Origin: CAMBRQ01 sp945870325
Lineage (GTDB): Bacteria; Bacillota; Clostridia; Lachnospirales; Lachnospiraceae
NCBI RefSeq assembly: GCF_050313795.1
Contig: NZ_JBNPMC010000039.1
Location: forward strand, 1 to 31,143
Direction: 5' to 3'
Length of the DNA: 31,143 nt
Made by a program: the position numbers and the translations under genes. The notes below the pieces were generated by a model. The model was not told the origin of the DNA and searched no databases. It saw only the letters and a program-made list of their open reading frames with translations. Numbering within the stretch: position 1 is the first letter of the stretch; every line of letters starts with the position of its first letter. Of this stretch, positions 23,042 to 31,143 are shown in pieces.

Positions 23042-24211
23042 TTAATCCTTCTTCACGACTTTACTTACAATCAAACACAACACAATCGTTATCACCATAT
23101 CCGGCAGTGTATTTCCCACCACCATATCAATATTCATCAGCACCCGGTACACAACAAATCCGACTACCCATACCACCATATTTGGTACATTAACCACGCT
23201 CCTGCTGTTATCCCTCTTTAGAATAAAGAAGTCTGCAATCTGAATCGCGATCATCGGTGCAAATACAGAACCAATCAGATACAGGAAATCCGTAATATTA
23301 TCCATCGGATACACAATCGCAGCCACCGTTCCGATCACTGTTACTACAATTGCCACATGCTTTCCATTTAACTTAGCGACAATGGATTCACTGGAAATTC
23401 CAGCTGAATAAGCATCCAGGAATGTCGTTGTAACCGTTGAAAATATGATAATCAGTAATCCAACGATGCCAAGTCCTGCTTTCACCATAATCTGGGCAAT
23501 GTCATATTCTCCGGTATAAATCGCAGCACCCATACCTATCACGTACATCCAGCAGCTGACTACGCCATATACTATCGCACTTACAGCCGTTGCCTTTATC
23601 GGCTCTTTGGCTTCTCTTGTATAATCACTGATTAACGGAAGCCAAGATAATGGCATTGCTACAGATAACTCTACTGCCGCACCGAATGTCATGCTGTCAT
23701 CTGCCGCCATTCCCACGGCTCCGCTGTCAAAGAAAATCACCTTGCACAGAATCAATGTCAGTATAAATAATGCAGTCATGGCGACAACATTAACCTTACC
23801 AAGATTCGTAATGCCAATCAGAATCCAAAGTACAATTAATGCACCGATTACCAGGCACCATACCCATTTTCCCGTGCTTAAAACACCATCTGCTGCCAGT
23901 GCTCCATCATAGATCATAATGGCCGTCCATCCCACAAGCTGTAGTACATTCAACACAGAGAACAGGAGGCTTCCCTTCTGCCCGAAACTCATCTTGACCG
24001 TCTCCATCGCACTTCTTCTTGCCATTCCGCCGATGACCCCGGCAAGGAAAAGCATCAGACAGCCTATGATATGTCCGATAATAATGGTGGCTAAACCTTT
24101 GCCAAATCCTAACGGTGCCAGATATGTACCGGTCAGAATCTCAGCAATAGAGACTCCTGCACCGAACCATATCATTCCATTTTCAAATATCGAGGTACGT
24201 TTCTCTTCCAT
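23042..24211 (-). CDS. cytX: CytX-type hydroxymethylpyrimidine transporter
   Basis: A 389-residue NCS1-family transporter with about twelve membrane segments. The start FGAGVSIAEILTGTYLAPLG and the central SWLPLISDYTREAK are typical of the CytX branch, which is found with thiamine genes and taken to import HMP. It begins 2 bases after the thiD stop with a GGGGAGG ribosome site, so it is the last gene of the TPP-regulated operon. Assignment rests on sequence type plus context. Confidence 0.93.
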   Translation of the reverse strand: MEEKRTSIFENGMIWFGAGVSIAEILTGTYLAPLGFGKGLATIIIGHIIGCLMLFLAGVIGGMARRSAMETVKMSFGQKGSLLFSVLNVLQLVGWTAIMIYDGALAADGVLSTGKWVWCLVIGALIVLWILIGITNLGKVNVVAMTALFILTLILCKVIFFDSGAVGMAADDSMTFGAAVELSVAMPLSWLPLISDYTREAKEPIKATAVSAIVYGVVSCWMYVIGMGAAIYTGEYDIAQIMVKAGLGIVGLLIIIFSTVTTTFLDAYSAGISSESIVAKLNGKHVAIVVTVIGTVAAIVYPMDNITDFLYLIGSVFAPMIAIQIADFFILKRDNSRSVVNVPNMVVWVVGFVVYRVLMNIDMVVGNTLPDMVITIVLCLIVSKVVKKD

Positions 24212-24213
24212 AA

Positions 24214-25050
24214 TTACTGTACCTCCCCAGCCGTTTTCACATATTCACCAGCCATCTTCACATATTCGCCAGTCATGTCGAATCCATGATTCATCGGACC
24301 GCTGCCGTGTCCCAGATCCAGCATTGCTCCAAGCGCTCCTGAGATGTACGCTTTCGCACGCTCCACAGAAGTATCCAGGTCGAAGCCCTTTGCCAGATTG
24401 GATGCAATTGCACTGGACAGGGTACATCCAGTTCCGTGTGTATTCGGATTATCAATACGTTTGCCATAGAACCATTTGTAACCTCCATCACGGTACAACA
24501 GGTCATTAGCGTCATTCAACTGATGTCCGCCTTTTAGGAGAACCGCACAGTGGTAAGTCTCGCTGATGACTTTTGCCGCTGCAATCATATCCTCCTCTGA
24601 CTTAATCAGCATATCGGAAAGCACTTCTGCTTCTGGGATATTCGGAGTCAGTACACATGCCATTGGAAGAAGATATTCCTTTAATGTCTCAATTGCATCA
24701 TCACTGATTAATTTTGAACCGCTGGTTGCCACCATAACCGGGTCGACCACAATATTTTTTGCATCGTATTCTTTTAATTTCTCAGCAATCGTCGTAATCA
24801 GTGGACTTACTGATACCATGCCGATCTTGACTGCATCCGGATAGATATCTGTAAATATATTGTCAATCTGGTCTTCTAAAAATTCCGGAGTTACCTCCAT
24901 AATCCCTGTTACACCGGTAGTATTCTGTGCGGTTAAGGCCGTGATCGCACTCATGGCATATACGCCATTGCTGATCATTGTCTTAATATCTGCCTGGATA
25001 CCGGCGCCTCCGCTGGAATCACTGCCAGCGATTGTTAATGCTGTTCTCAT
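24214..25050 (-). CDS. thiD: Hydroxymethylpyrimidine/phosphomethylpyrimidine kinase ThiD
   Basis: A 278-residue ribokinase-fold enzyme phosphorylating HMP to HMP-P and HMP-PP. Motifs: GSDSSGGAGIQAD near the start, VDPVMVATSG in the middle, LLKGGH, and the C-terminal anion-hole motif THGTGCTLSSAIA with its catalytic region. The frame is open to 25161, but AAGGAG 8 bases before the ATG at 25050 decides the start. It lies 139 bases after the HAD gene; that gap shows no clear promoter or terminator. Confidence 0.96.
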   Translation of the reverse strand: MRTALTIAGSDSSGGAGIQADIKTMISNGVYAMSAITALTAQNTTGVTGIMEVTPEFLEDQIDNIFTDIYPDAVKIGMVSVSPLITTIAEKLKEYDAKNIVVDPVMVATSGSKLISDDAIETLKEYLLPMACVLTPNIPEAEVLSDMLIKSEEDMIAAAKVISETYHCAVLLKGGHQLNDANDLLYRDGGYKWFYGKRIDNPNTHGTGCTLSSAIASNLAKGFDLDTSVERAKAYISGALGAMLDLGHGSGPMNHGFDMTGEYVKMAGEYVKTAGEVQ

Positions 25051-25189
25051 ATTCATTCTCCTTTTCTTATGCATTAATTTTCTATAGCGACAAAAGGTGG
25101 TGCCCCCAATCTGCCGCTGGATAAAGCATCTGGTACACAGTATTATTTTATTCGGTATCATCTTTATTTAAAATAACAGTACACTGAAC

Positions 25190-25864
25190 CTATAGGTCCA
25201 GATGCGTATTCCCGATTTGTTTCCAGAAATCCTGTAACTTCGTCATATTCAATAGATAGACATCTGCCAGGCCTCTGATTGCATCCTGATCCGCCTCACT
25301 GAAACGATCATAGACTCCAACTGTCCGAAACCCTGCATCTGCTGCTGTACGGATTGCATGCAAAGCGTCCTCGAATACATAGGTCTCTTCCGGGATTGTT
25401 CCTAATTCTTCTGCTGCCCTATGATAGATAATGGGTTTACTCTTTCCCGCTCCAACCTCTGAACAAGTATAAATCTTTCGGAAATATTTTAAAATGTTAT
25501 GCCTTTCAAAAGCCGCCCTGATATACATTTTCTCACTGGATGTCGCTACCACCATTGGAATTCCCTTATCCGCCAACTGACCCAGGAATTCTGCCGCACC
25601 ATTCTTCAGCGGCGCTTCATTTACATAGAAGTCTTTAACTACCCTAAGCACATCCTCTGCAATCCGCTCACAGTCCTGGTGCAGAAAATACCGTTTCTTC
25701 AGATATTCTGCCCCTTCTTTCACGCTCATTGGAAATAGGATTTTCCCAAGTTCTGGTTCCGGCGTAATTCCCATCTGAACCAGATATCGCGATGCCGCGT
25801 CATCCCATATCTGCGTAGAATCCAGAAGTGTTCCATCCACATCAAAGATTGCCCCTTTTATCAT
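25190..25864 (-). CDS. HAD-superfamily phosphatase in the thiamine operon
   Basis: A 224-residue HAD-IA hydrolase of the beta-phosphoglucomutase-like group. Motif I is FDVDGTLLDS (nucleophile Asp8, general acid Asp10), motif II VVATSS, motif III the Lys of GKSKP, and motif IV FEDALHA. A helical cap lies at about residues 15-85. The ATGA overlap with thiE shows coupled translation. In organisms without TMP kinase (ThiL), TMP must be dephosphorylated before pyrophosphorylation by thiamine pyrophosphokinase; this enzyme is a fitting candidate. Salvage dephosphorylation of another pathway intermediate is the alternative. Confidence 0.9.
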   Translation of the reverse strand: MIKGAIFDVDGTLLDSTQIWDDAASRYLVQMGITPEPELGKILFPMSVKEGAEYLKKRYFLHQDCERIAEDVLRVVKDFYVNEAPLKNGAAEFLGQLADKGIPMVVATSSEKMYIRAAFERHNILKYFRKIYTCSEVGAGKSKPIIYHRAAEELGTIPEETYVFEDALHAIRTAADAGFRTVGVYDRFSEADQDAIRGLADVYLLNMTKLQDFWKQIGNTHLDL

Positions 25865-26502
25865 GCCTTCACCATCTTTGCGGTTAGTTCTTTCAATTCC
25901 GAAGCCGCCGCTTCAATATCCGGCTGTGCAAAGATCGCACTGATTACCGCAATTCCACTCATGCCATTTCCAGCAAGCTGCGATACATTCTCCTTACTGA
26001 TTCCGCCTATGGCAACCACCGGAATGCTGACGGCCTCACAGATCTCTTTTAATGTCTCATGGCTGATTCCTTTCGCATCTGCTTTGGAACTCGTATGGAA
26101 CACGGCTCCCACACCAAGGTAATCTGCCCCTCTTTGTTCCGCAAGCAATGCCTGTTCTACCGTCTTGGCAGTAACTCCGATAATCTTATCCGGTCCGAGT
26201 CGTTTACGCACATCCCCGGCTTCCATATCACTTTGACCGACATGCACGCCATCCGCATCTGCTGCAATCGCAATATCAACATTATCATTGATTACGAATG
26301 GGACTCCATATTCTCTACATAACGCCTTAATCTCCTTCGCTTCTTCCAGGAAGTGTTCCTCATCCAATTCCTTCTCTCTTAACTGGATAAAGGTTACACC
26401 GCCGTCCAAAGCCTTCTTAACCTGGCTGTACAGCGTCTCGCCATTCAACCAGGATCTGTCTGTGACTGCATAGAGCAGCATATCTTCCTTCTTACATCTC
26501 AT
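25861..26502 (-). CDS. thiE: Thiamine-phosphate synthase ThiE
   Basis: A 213-residue TIM-barrel enzyme joining HMP-PP and thiazole phosphate to give TMP. Motifs: YAVTDRSWL, GGVTFIQLREK (pyrophosphate site), INDNVDIA, ADGVHVGQSD, DYLGVGAVFHTSSK and the C-terminal VVAIGGI. AGGAG lies 7 bases before the ATG. It is the first gene behind the second TPP riboswitch and overlaps the HAD gene by 4 bases. Confidence 0.96.
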   Translation of the reverse strand: MRCKKEDMLLYAVTDRSWLNGETLYSQVKKALDGGVTFIQLREKELDEEHFLEEAKEIKALCREYGVPFVINDNVDIAIAADADGVHVGQSDMEAGDVRKRLGPDKIIGVTAKTVEQALLAEQRGADYLGVGAVFHTSSKADAKGISHETLKEICEAVSIPVVAIGGISKENVSQLAGNGMSGIAVISAIFAQPDIEAAASELKELTAKMVKA

Positions 26503-26532
26503 AGTAAACTCCTAACTTTTCACCCCGTCACT

Positions 26533-26615
26533 CAATTAGGGACAGGGCAAATTCAATTGGGGACACCCTTATTTTAATTGGGGACGGGGGAAATCTAAAA
26601 AACCCCCGTCCCCAA
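26533..26615. repeat. REP-like palindromic repeat, copy 2, in the thiE leader
   Basis: The 40 bases 26576-26615 equal bases 2-41 of the window: an 11-bp stem, ggggacggggg (26580-26590) / cccccgtcccc (26603-26613). The adjoining 26538-26562 is the reverse complement of 36-60. It sits between the riboswitch terminator and the thiE ribosome site. Confidence 0.85.
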
Positions 26616-26645
26616 AAACGGATATGCCATGTACAGCATATCCGT
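26614..26645 (-). terminator. Riboswitch-controlled terminator ahead of thiE
   Basis: On the minus strand acggatatgc (26636-26645) pairs with gcatatccgt (26618-26627), followed by five Ts. It lies about 20 bases after the TPP aptamer, as expected for transcriptional control. Confidence 0.85.
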
Positions 26646-26659
26646 TATCTTACACACGT

Positions 26660-26750
26660 TATATCCCTACGTTGGCATTATCCAAATCAGGTTCATGGGT
26701 AAGGGCGGTATCAGCCCACTCTCAGCCTAATCCTTACAGGCTCCCCTTTT
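26660..26750 (-). ncRNA. TPP riboswitch (THI element) upstream of thiE
   Basis: Read on the minus strand: AAAAGGGGAGCC, GGCTGAGAGTGGG with a longer P3 arm than the thiC copy, ACCTGATTTGGATAATGCC and AACGTAGGGATAT. It controls thiE, the HAD gene, thiD and cytX. Confidence 0.96.
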
Positions 26751-26762
26751 GTTGTCATATTT

Positions 26763-26790
26763 ATTATACTACGAAAACATGATTTTGCAA
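26763..26790 (-). promoter_or_regulatory. Promoter of the thiE operon leader
   Basis: Minus-strand TTGCAA (26785-26790), a 16-base spacer and TATAAT (26763-26768). It overlaps the last codons of the DUF4091 gene upstream. Confidence 0.65.
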
Positions 26791-28458
26791 TCTTCTTTTC
26801 ATCTCTTCGGCAACCCTCGCCCGTAACCGACAGAAATATCCAGGATCTGTCGGATAACTTTCGAATGTAAACTCACATCTCTCTCCTTCCATCACCAACG
26901 CTACTGTCCTCTCTCTTCCAATCATCTCCTCCAGTCTCATCAGCGCAAGATAATCATAGATTCCTTCCCTCTGCACTTCCGCCCGAATTGATGACCACGG
27001 CTTTCCATCCATTCCCGGATAGACGAGAAATGTATCGCCCGACGGGAATGCATACCCCGCATGTGTATTCAAAAAAGGATCTATATGTTCCACGGAATAC
27101 TGCGAATTATAAAAATTATACCCCCAGTGCAAGAATCCCTTAATACGATAGAGATACATCAGCACTCCCATAATCCGGTTTCTGGCACTTGGCATGGCAA
27201 AGAACCGATTTGGCACTTCTTTGTACTGCGCGCAGCAATAATATACCCAGAGATCAGGAACCCCATGCTCCACAAATGGCTGTATCCGATTATTGGCTGG
27301 AATCGGATGCTTGATCAATCCCTGTTCATAAAAGGAATAATCACTAAGCGCATCCACAATCTGCCATCCGTCCAACAGATCCGCCACTCTCTCTGTCGCC
27401 TTTCGATAACTTTCAAGATGCTCTTGCTCCGGTTCATCTGATATATGGAAATACACATGCTCTCTGTCATACCCCAAGCCTGCCAGTTCCCTCTGCAAAG
27501 CCGGAAGGAAATCCTCCAGGAATCTACGGTACTCTTCACTGTCCGCTGCCACATGCCATCCAAAGAACTGCTTTTCTTCCCCCGCTTCCTTTCCATAGAT
27601 ATTCGGTGTTGCCTTTGCTCCCCACTGCGTAAAAAGATGCGGAATTTCTATGTGGCCGATTCCTGCCCTCCTACAGATAGCACACCATCGCGTAAGCCTT
27701 TCGAATCCGAAGAAATATCTTCCGTCCTGCCTCGTGATATCTACCAACTGCACGGTCGTACGTTTTCCTCCTACGTCTGTATCCAGCGGCGGCGTAAATA
27801 CGGGCGTTAACAGCATGTTAATCCCCAGTTCTTTTCCTGCAAGCATAATCTGATGCTCCAGGATCTCCCAATGCTTTTCACTGAACACTTCTACATGATA
27901 GTAGTCAGCCAGGCAATCAGCATGAAACCATTCCGTATGTATCAATGTCTGCACCGGAAGCCTCTCACCTGTTACCTCTATCCTGAAAAATAATGTTTCC
28001 ACTATTTTTTCCTTTTCTTCCAAGTCTTCTATCAGAATCTCAATCAGATATTCCCCTGCCGGGATCTGTCCCGTATCCGGGAAGTCAATCCATAGTGAAC
28101 GATACTGCCCTCCAATAGGCGTGATTACATTGTTCCTGCGCGGCTTTAACAAGTCTGGGAACAGTCCTGGCTCTGACGTAAGATAATTGTCATCCGTAAC
28201 CTCATAACATGGAAATGTTGATGGCACCAACTCCACATCCCTGACCCGCGCACAGAATACACCACCTTCTATTCGATAAGCAAAATGCTTTTGCAAGGAC
28301 ATGCCCTGATGCCCATGCTCTTTCTTATATACAAGTTGCACTGCCGGCACCTCACCCTGAAAAATATTGATCTTAAACATTTCCCCCGCTGCTGCGGGTC
28401 TCCAGGTAGCGAATACCTTCGCCAGACTATCCGTTAGATAGAATTCAAATCCCTCCAT
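26764..28458 (-). CDS. DUF4091 glycoside-hydrolase-like protein
   Basis: A 564-residue protein without signal peptide. A beta-rich N-terminal part (1-165) is followed by a TIM-barrel-like DUF4091 domain. The Asp341-Glu342 pair in FHISDEP matches the catalytic pair of the GH123-like clan, which cleaves beta-N-acetylgalactosaminides with help from the substrate's acetamido group. Aromatic-rich barrel segments (IHTEWFHAD, FLHWGYNFYN) fit a sugar site. GH123-like activity is inference; many DUF4091 members are untested. It is the last gene of the three-gene operon, 23 bases after the GNAT-like gene. Cytoplasmic location suggests it acts on imported oligosaccharides. Confidence 0.85.
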   Translation of the reverse strand: MEGFEFYLTDSLAKVFATWRPAAAGEMFKINIFQGEVPAVQLVYKKEHGHQGMSLQKHFAYRIEGGVFCARVRDVELVPSTFPCYEVTDDNYLTSEPGLFPDLLKPRRNNVITPIGGQYRSLWIDFPDTGQIPAGEYLIEILIEDLEEKEKIVETLFFRIEVTGERLPVQTLIHTEWFHADCLADYYHVEVFSEKHWEILEHQIMLAGKELGINMLLTPVFTPPLDTDVGGKRTTVQLVDITRQDGRYFFGFERLTRWCAICRRAGIGHIEIPHLFTQWGAKATPNIYGKEAGEEKQFFGWHVAADSEEYRRFLEDFLPALQRELAGLGYDREHVYFHISDEPEQEHLESYRKATERVADLLDGWQIVDALSDYSFYEQGLIKHPIPANNRIQPFVEHGVPDLWVYYCCAQYKEVPNRFFAMPSARNRIMGVLMYLYRIKGFLHWGYNFYNSQYSVEHIDPFLNTHAGYAFPSGDTFLVYPGMDGKPWSSIRAEVQREGIYDYLALMRLEEMIGRERTVALVMEGERCEFTFESYPTDPGYFCRLRARVAEEMKRRLQNHVFVV

Positions 28459-28481
28459 GATTCCTCACCCCACATATTTTC

Positions 28482-29582
28482 CTATTCATTGAATTGCAGA
28501 ATACCTCCCGTATCATAGATCGCACCTCCACGCAGCAGGTATGATTTGAGCGCTGACTGAAGTTTTGTCTTCTCGGGAAGATCACTAACCTTAAGTTTGC
28601 TGCCATTAGCCCCGAAGATTCTATCCATTCCGGACGGCATCTCAGACAAAACCGGGAATTTTTCAAAACGTCTCATAAACTGGCAGATATTACCTGATTC
28701 CGGCGCAAATTCACTTAAGTTTACATCCATCAGCCAACTGATACACACCCCTACATTACCAGGATATCCATGCTCAGCAAAGAACTGCTTTGCCTGTCCA
28801 AATGAGGCTTTCACTTCCTCTGCCCTAAGAGGACCGGTAGCCGGAATATGAATATTAATCACAGGCAATCCCGGTGCCAACAGCAATTCATAAGCCTTCA
28901 TACAGATACTCACCGGTTCTTCTATCAAAACTCCATTCGTGGTATCCGACATATTCCCCCATAACATCCCGTTCTCAATCCGAAGTGTGGTCGTGTATCC
29001 ATCTTCACATCTTTTCCCATTCGTTCCCTGGAGTCTTCCATCTTTACGCACAGACAGCCCCGCCTCTGCAATCACCTTCCATTCTCCGGTACTCCGGTTA
29101 CGATAAATATAATAAGGCTCGCGAAAAAGGCATCTTTCATACTGCAGTCTTCCCAATTGAAGAACCCTTCCTGTCATTACTTTAAGATTCCATTCCGTCT
29201 CCCCGATGCCTTCACGCCCCGTCTTCTTTCTATAATCCTCTACCCAGAGTTTGGTGTCCTTCAGTGTAGCCTCTATAATCTCTTCCCGAATCCCCCGGTT
29301 TCTCATCTTCTTTACTGTCTCCGGCACAATATACATTAACACGGCCGCCAGCACAAAATCTATATCCACTCCCAAAAAAAGATTGGCATATGTCTTCAGA
29401 CATTCGCATTCCTTCACTGCCGTTTCCATATCCTCGCAATAAAATACCAGCCTCTCAATCTCTGCCAGTTCACTTCTTGCAGTCCTGTCTTTCAGCATTT
29501 TCCAGAGCGCTTCGCTTGATTTATCACAAAACGATTGATCGAATTCCAGATAGTACTGGCATAATTCATAATTCTCAGTCAT
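28482..29582 (-). CDS. Acyltransferase-domain protein (NAT_N plus GNAT_C type)
   Basis: A 366-residue protein resembling a Firmicute family annotated as acyltransferase-domain protein: a helical N-terminal half (about 1-150) and a GNAT-like C-terminal half (about 150-300, with INIHIPATGPL and VGVCISWLMD strands). No experimentally known member comes to mind. The frame is open to a GTG at 29588; the ATG at 29582, with AGGTG close upstream, is preferred. It lies between a sugar kinase and a DUF4091 protein and is regularly spaced with both, so a role in handling the same carbohydrate is likely but unproven. Confidence 0.7.
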   Translation of the reverse strand: MTENYELCQYYLEFDQSFCDKSSEALWKMLKDRTARSELAEIERLVFYCEDMETAVKECECLKTYANLFLGVDIDFVLAAVLMYIVPETVKKMRNRGIREEIIEATLKDTKLWVEDYRKKTGREGIGETEWNLKVMTGRVLQLGRLQYERCLFREPYYIYRNRSTGEWKVIAEAGLSVRKDGRLQGTNGKRCEDGYTTTLRIENGMLWGNMSDTTNGVLIEEPVSICMKAYELLLAPGLPVINIHIPATGPLRAEEVKASFGQAKQFFAEHGYPGNVGVCISWLMDVNLSEFAPESGNICQFMRRFEKFPVLSEMPSGMDRIFGANGSKLKVSDLPEKTKLQSALKSYLLRGGAIYDTGGILQFNE

Positions 29583-29629
29583 ACTCACACCTCATAATAT
29601 ATTTATGTCTAAAACAATTATTTCACATC

Positions 29630-31120
29630 TCATCTCTTATATGATGGCAAAAACTTCATCTGATATATCTCATCCCACTGCCTGATACGTTCCGGATCGG
29701 GCTGGTAGACAGACACCGATCTTCCCTGCAATATTCCAGATGCCTCCTTAAAGTTTTCAAAACATCCTGCGCCTATTCCTGCAAGCATCGCCGCCCCCGC
29801 TGCTGAAGCCTCCGGAATATTGGGAACCTGGATCGGGATACCCAGAATATCCGCTTTATTTGCCATCCAGTAATGGCTGCGCGCACCACCTCCCAACACC
29901 GTAAGCACAGATTGACTGATTCCATCTTTCAAACATTCTTCCAATATCATACGCACCTTTAGATTCAGCCCCTGGATAATGCTGCTCATCAACAATAACT
30001 GCGCTGATCTTCCGGTTACTCCTTTAAGCCTGCATATATAAGACGCTGCATAAGACCTAAGATACTCAATATCATCTGCTTCCGGCAAGAAAAGAGATTC
30101 TAAAGGCAAAATGGGAGATAGGATCAGATCGTTAAGCCCTTCGATCATTAACTCCCACTCTCTATCATCTATCCTGTAATAAGCAGTCGATAAAACGTCA
30201 TTCCTAAGCCATTCCAGCCATAAAGCCCCCTGGCATTCCAGCGTATGTGAAAACAATCCCGGATAGATGTGAAGGTCCCAGAATTCAGTCACGCCTGCAT
30301 ATGATCCGGGAATACCGGACCGTTTAGAGATACATGATAACATCTCATAACTTCCGATTACTTCCAATATATGATTCTCTAACTCCATGCCCCCTGCTAA
30401 TACCGCGCACAGATAATCCTGCCCACCACTTACTACAGTCACATCGCCTGATATACCAACGGCTCTTCTTGCCCTGGAATCCATCTTCTCTATTGCTTTC
30501 CCACTCTCCACCAACGGAAGGAATATACTTTCAGCAAGATATCGCGAGGGCAGGAACTCCCTCCACCAGTTCTTCTTCTGAATATCCAACATAGAAAGAG
30601 ACCCTGCCGAATTATAAGAAATACTCATGATGCCACACAGCCGATATATGATATAGTCGCTTATCGGCAGGATATAGGCAATTTCAGCCATCCTCTCCTC
30701 CTGTCCCGCATATGCACGCATCATCTGAAGCCGGAGGTTGTCATAGTTACTTTGATATCCGGTATGCAGACAAACGGATTCCCGGTGCATCTCATTTCCC
30801 CCATCGTTTCTTATCGGAAAAAAGACTTGTTCTTTTCTTTCATTCAATAGAATCGCTCTGCATCCCATCGCAGCAACTGATACGGCAAGCGCTTCTGCTA
30901 ACGGGTATGCCATCCGTACTTTCGCCACCGTCTTCTGTAAGATTTTAAGTACCAACTGCCATAGGCGTTCTCCATCCAATTCTCTTTTGTCAACCGTAAA
31001 TGCAACAGCCGACTCCATTCTCTCTACAGCCAGGACATGCCCCAATGTAGATAATGCCACACATTTTGTATTCGTATTTCCTATATCTATCCCCAATAAA
31101 TATTCATATCCCGGGCACAT
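29630..31120 (-). CDS. FGGY-family carbohydrate kinase
   Basis: A 496-residue two-domain sugar kinase of the xylulokinase/gluconokinase type. The phosphate-1 loop is GIDIGNTNTKCV (10-21), the catalytic-Asp region of the FGGY family appears as SGGQDYLCAVLAGG (about 240), and the C-terminal adenosine-binding motif is LGGGARSHYWMANKAD with the following PEASAAGAAMLA. The specific sugar cannot be told from sequence. AGGAGGAG lies 7 bases before the ATG. It is the first gene of the operon visible here; further upstream genes or a promoter may lie beyond the window edge. Confidence 0.92.
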   Translation of the reverse strand: MCPGYEYLLGIDIGNTNTKCVALSTLGHVLAVERMESAVAFTVDKRELDGERLWQLVLKILQKTVAKVRMAYPLAEALAVSVAAMGCRAILLNERKEQVFFPIRNDGGNEMHRESVCLHTGYQSNYDNLRLQMMRAYAGQEERMAEIAYILPISDYIIYRLCGIMSISYNSAGSLSMLDIQKKNWWREFLPSRYLAESIFLPLVESGKAIEKMDSRARRAVGISGDVTVVSGGQDYLCAVLAGGMELENHILEVIGSYEMLSCISKRSGIPGSYAGVTEFWDLHIYPGLFSHTLECQGALWLEWLRNDVLSTAYYRIDDREWELMIEGLNDLILSPILPLESLFLPEADDIEYLRSYAASYICRLKGVTGRSAQLLLMSSIIQGLNLKVRMILEECLKDGISQSVLTVLGGGARSHYWMANKADILGIPIQVPNIPEASAAGAAMLAGIGAGCFENFKEASGILQGRSVSVYQPDPERIRQWDEIYQMKFLPSYKR

Positions 31121-31143
31121 CCTGGCTCCTCCTATCTATCCTT

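Noticed and set aside
25051..25189. Separate riboswitch or T-box ahead of thiD
   Set aside because: Only weak AT-rich inverted repeats are present; no known aptamer motif, and the gene fits in the thiE operon.

Overview
The window looks like chromosomal DNA from a low-to-mid-GC Firmicute, most likely a gut Lachnospiraceae (Clostridium cluster XIVa). Grounds: strong AGGAGG-type ribosome sites, a DinR/LexA-type SOS box, a split purine pathway (archaeal-type PurO plus a stand-alone AICAR formyltransferase), a short clostridial-type ThiC, and several families of palindromic intergenic repeats. Genus cannot be settled from the sequence. No rRNA, tRNA, CRISPR array, prophage or complete insertion sequence was seen.

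Layout. 1-5353: a minus-strand series purO, AICAR formyltransferase, [large branched inverted repeat], mntP-like pump, radical SAM protein, TetR regulator. 5354-7901: a second branched inverted repeat, then plus-strand genes for a lipoprotein and an acyltransferase-3 membrane protein. 7898-12656: a minus-strand response regulator / histidine kinase / ABC transporter (ATPase plus two permeases) module. 12692-15098: a zinc alcohol dehydrogenase gene broken by an in-frame amber codon, divergent from a ROK-family repressor. 15222-18957: a PD-(D/E)XK Rpn/transposase-like protein, and a MATE exporter divergent from a LysR regulator. 18988-20826: rarA and an MGMT/Atl-like gene, translationally coupled and preceded by an SOS box. 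20921-26790: thiamine region, with thiC (plus strand) and thiE-HAD-thiD-cytX (minus strand), each behind its own TPP riboswitch and intrinsic terminator. 26764-31120: a minus-strand operon of an FGGY sugar kinase, a GNAT-like acyltransferase-domain protein and a DUF4091 glycoside-hydrolase-like protein.

How the genes fit together. The two thiamine units cover HMP synthesis (ThiC), HMP uptake (CytX), HMP phosphorylation (ThiD) and coupling to thiazole (ThiE). No thiazole synthesis or salvage gene is in the window. The HAD phosphatase that overlaps thiE is a candidate for TMP dephosphorylation. PurO and the formyltransferase together replace bifunctional PurH. The SOS box links rarA and the alkyltransferase-like gene to DNA damage.

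The most unusual content is non-coding or repeat-derived. Two intergenic elements (3078-3316 and 22752-22999) share a fixed multi-branched fold, with conserved unpaired blocks but different, internally compensated stem sequences. A third, unrelated three-way-junction element lies at 5354-5517. A 45-bp palindromic repeat has expanded to three in-frame copies inside the MGMT-like gene, and a relative of it sits in the thiC leader. A REP-like hairpin occurs at the left window edge and again in the thiE leader.
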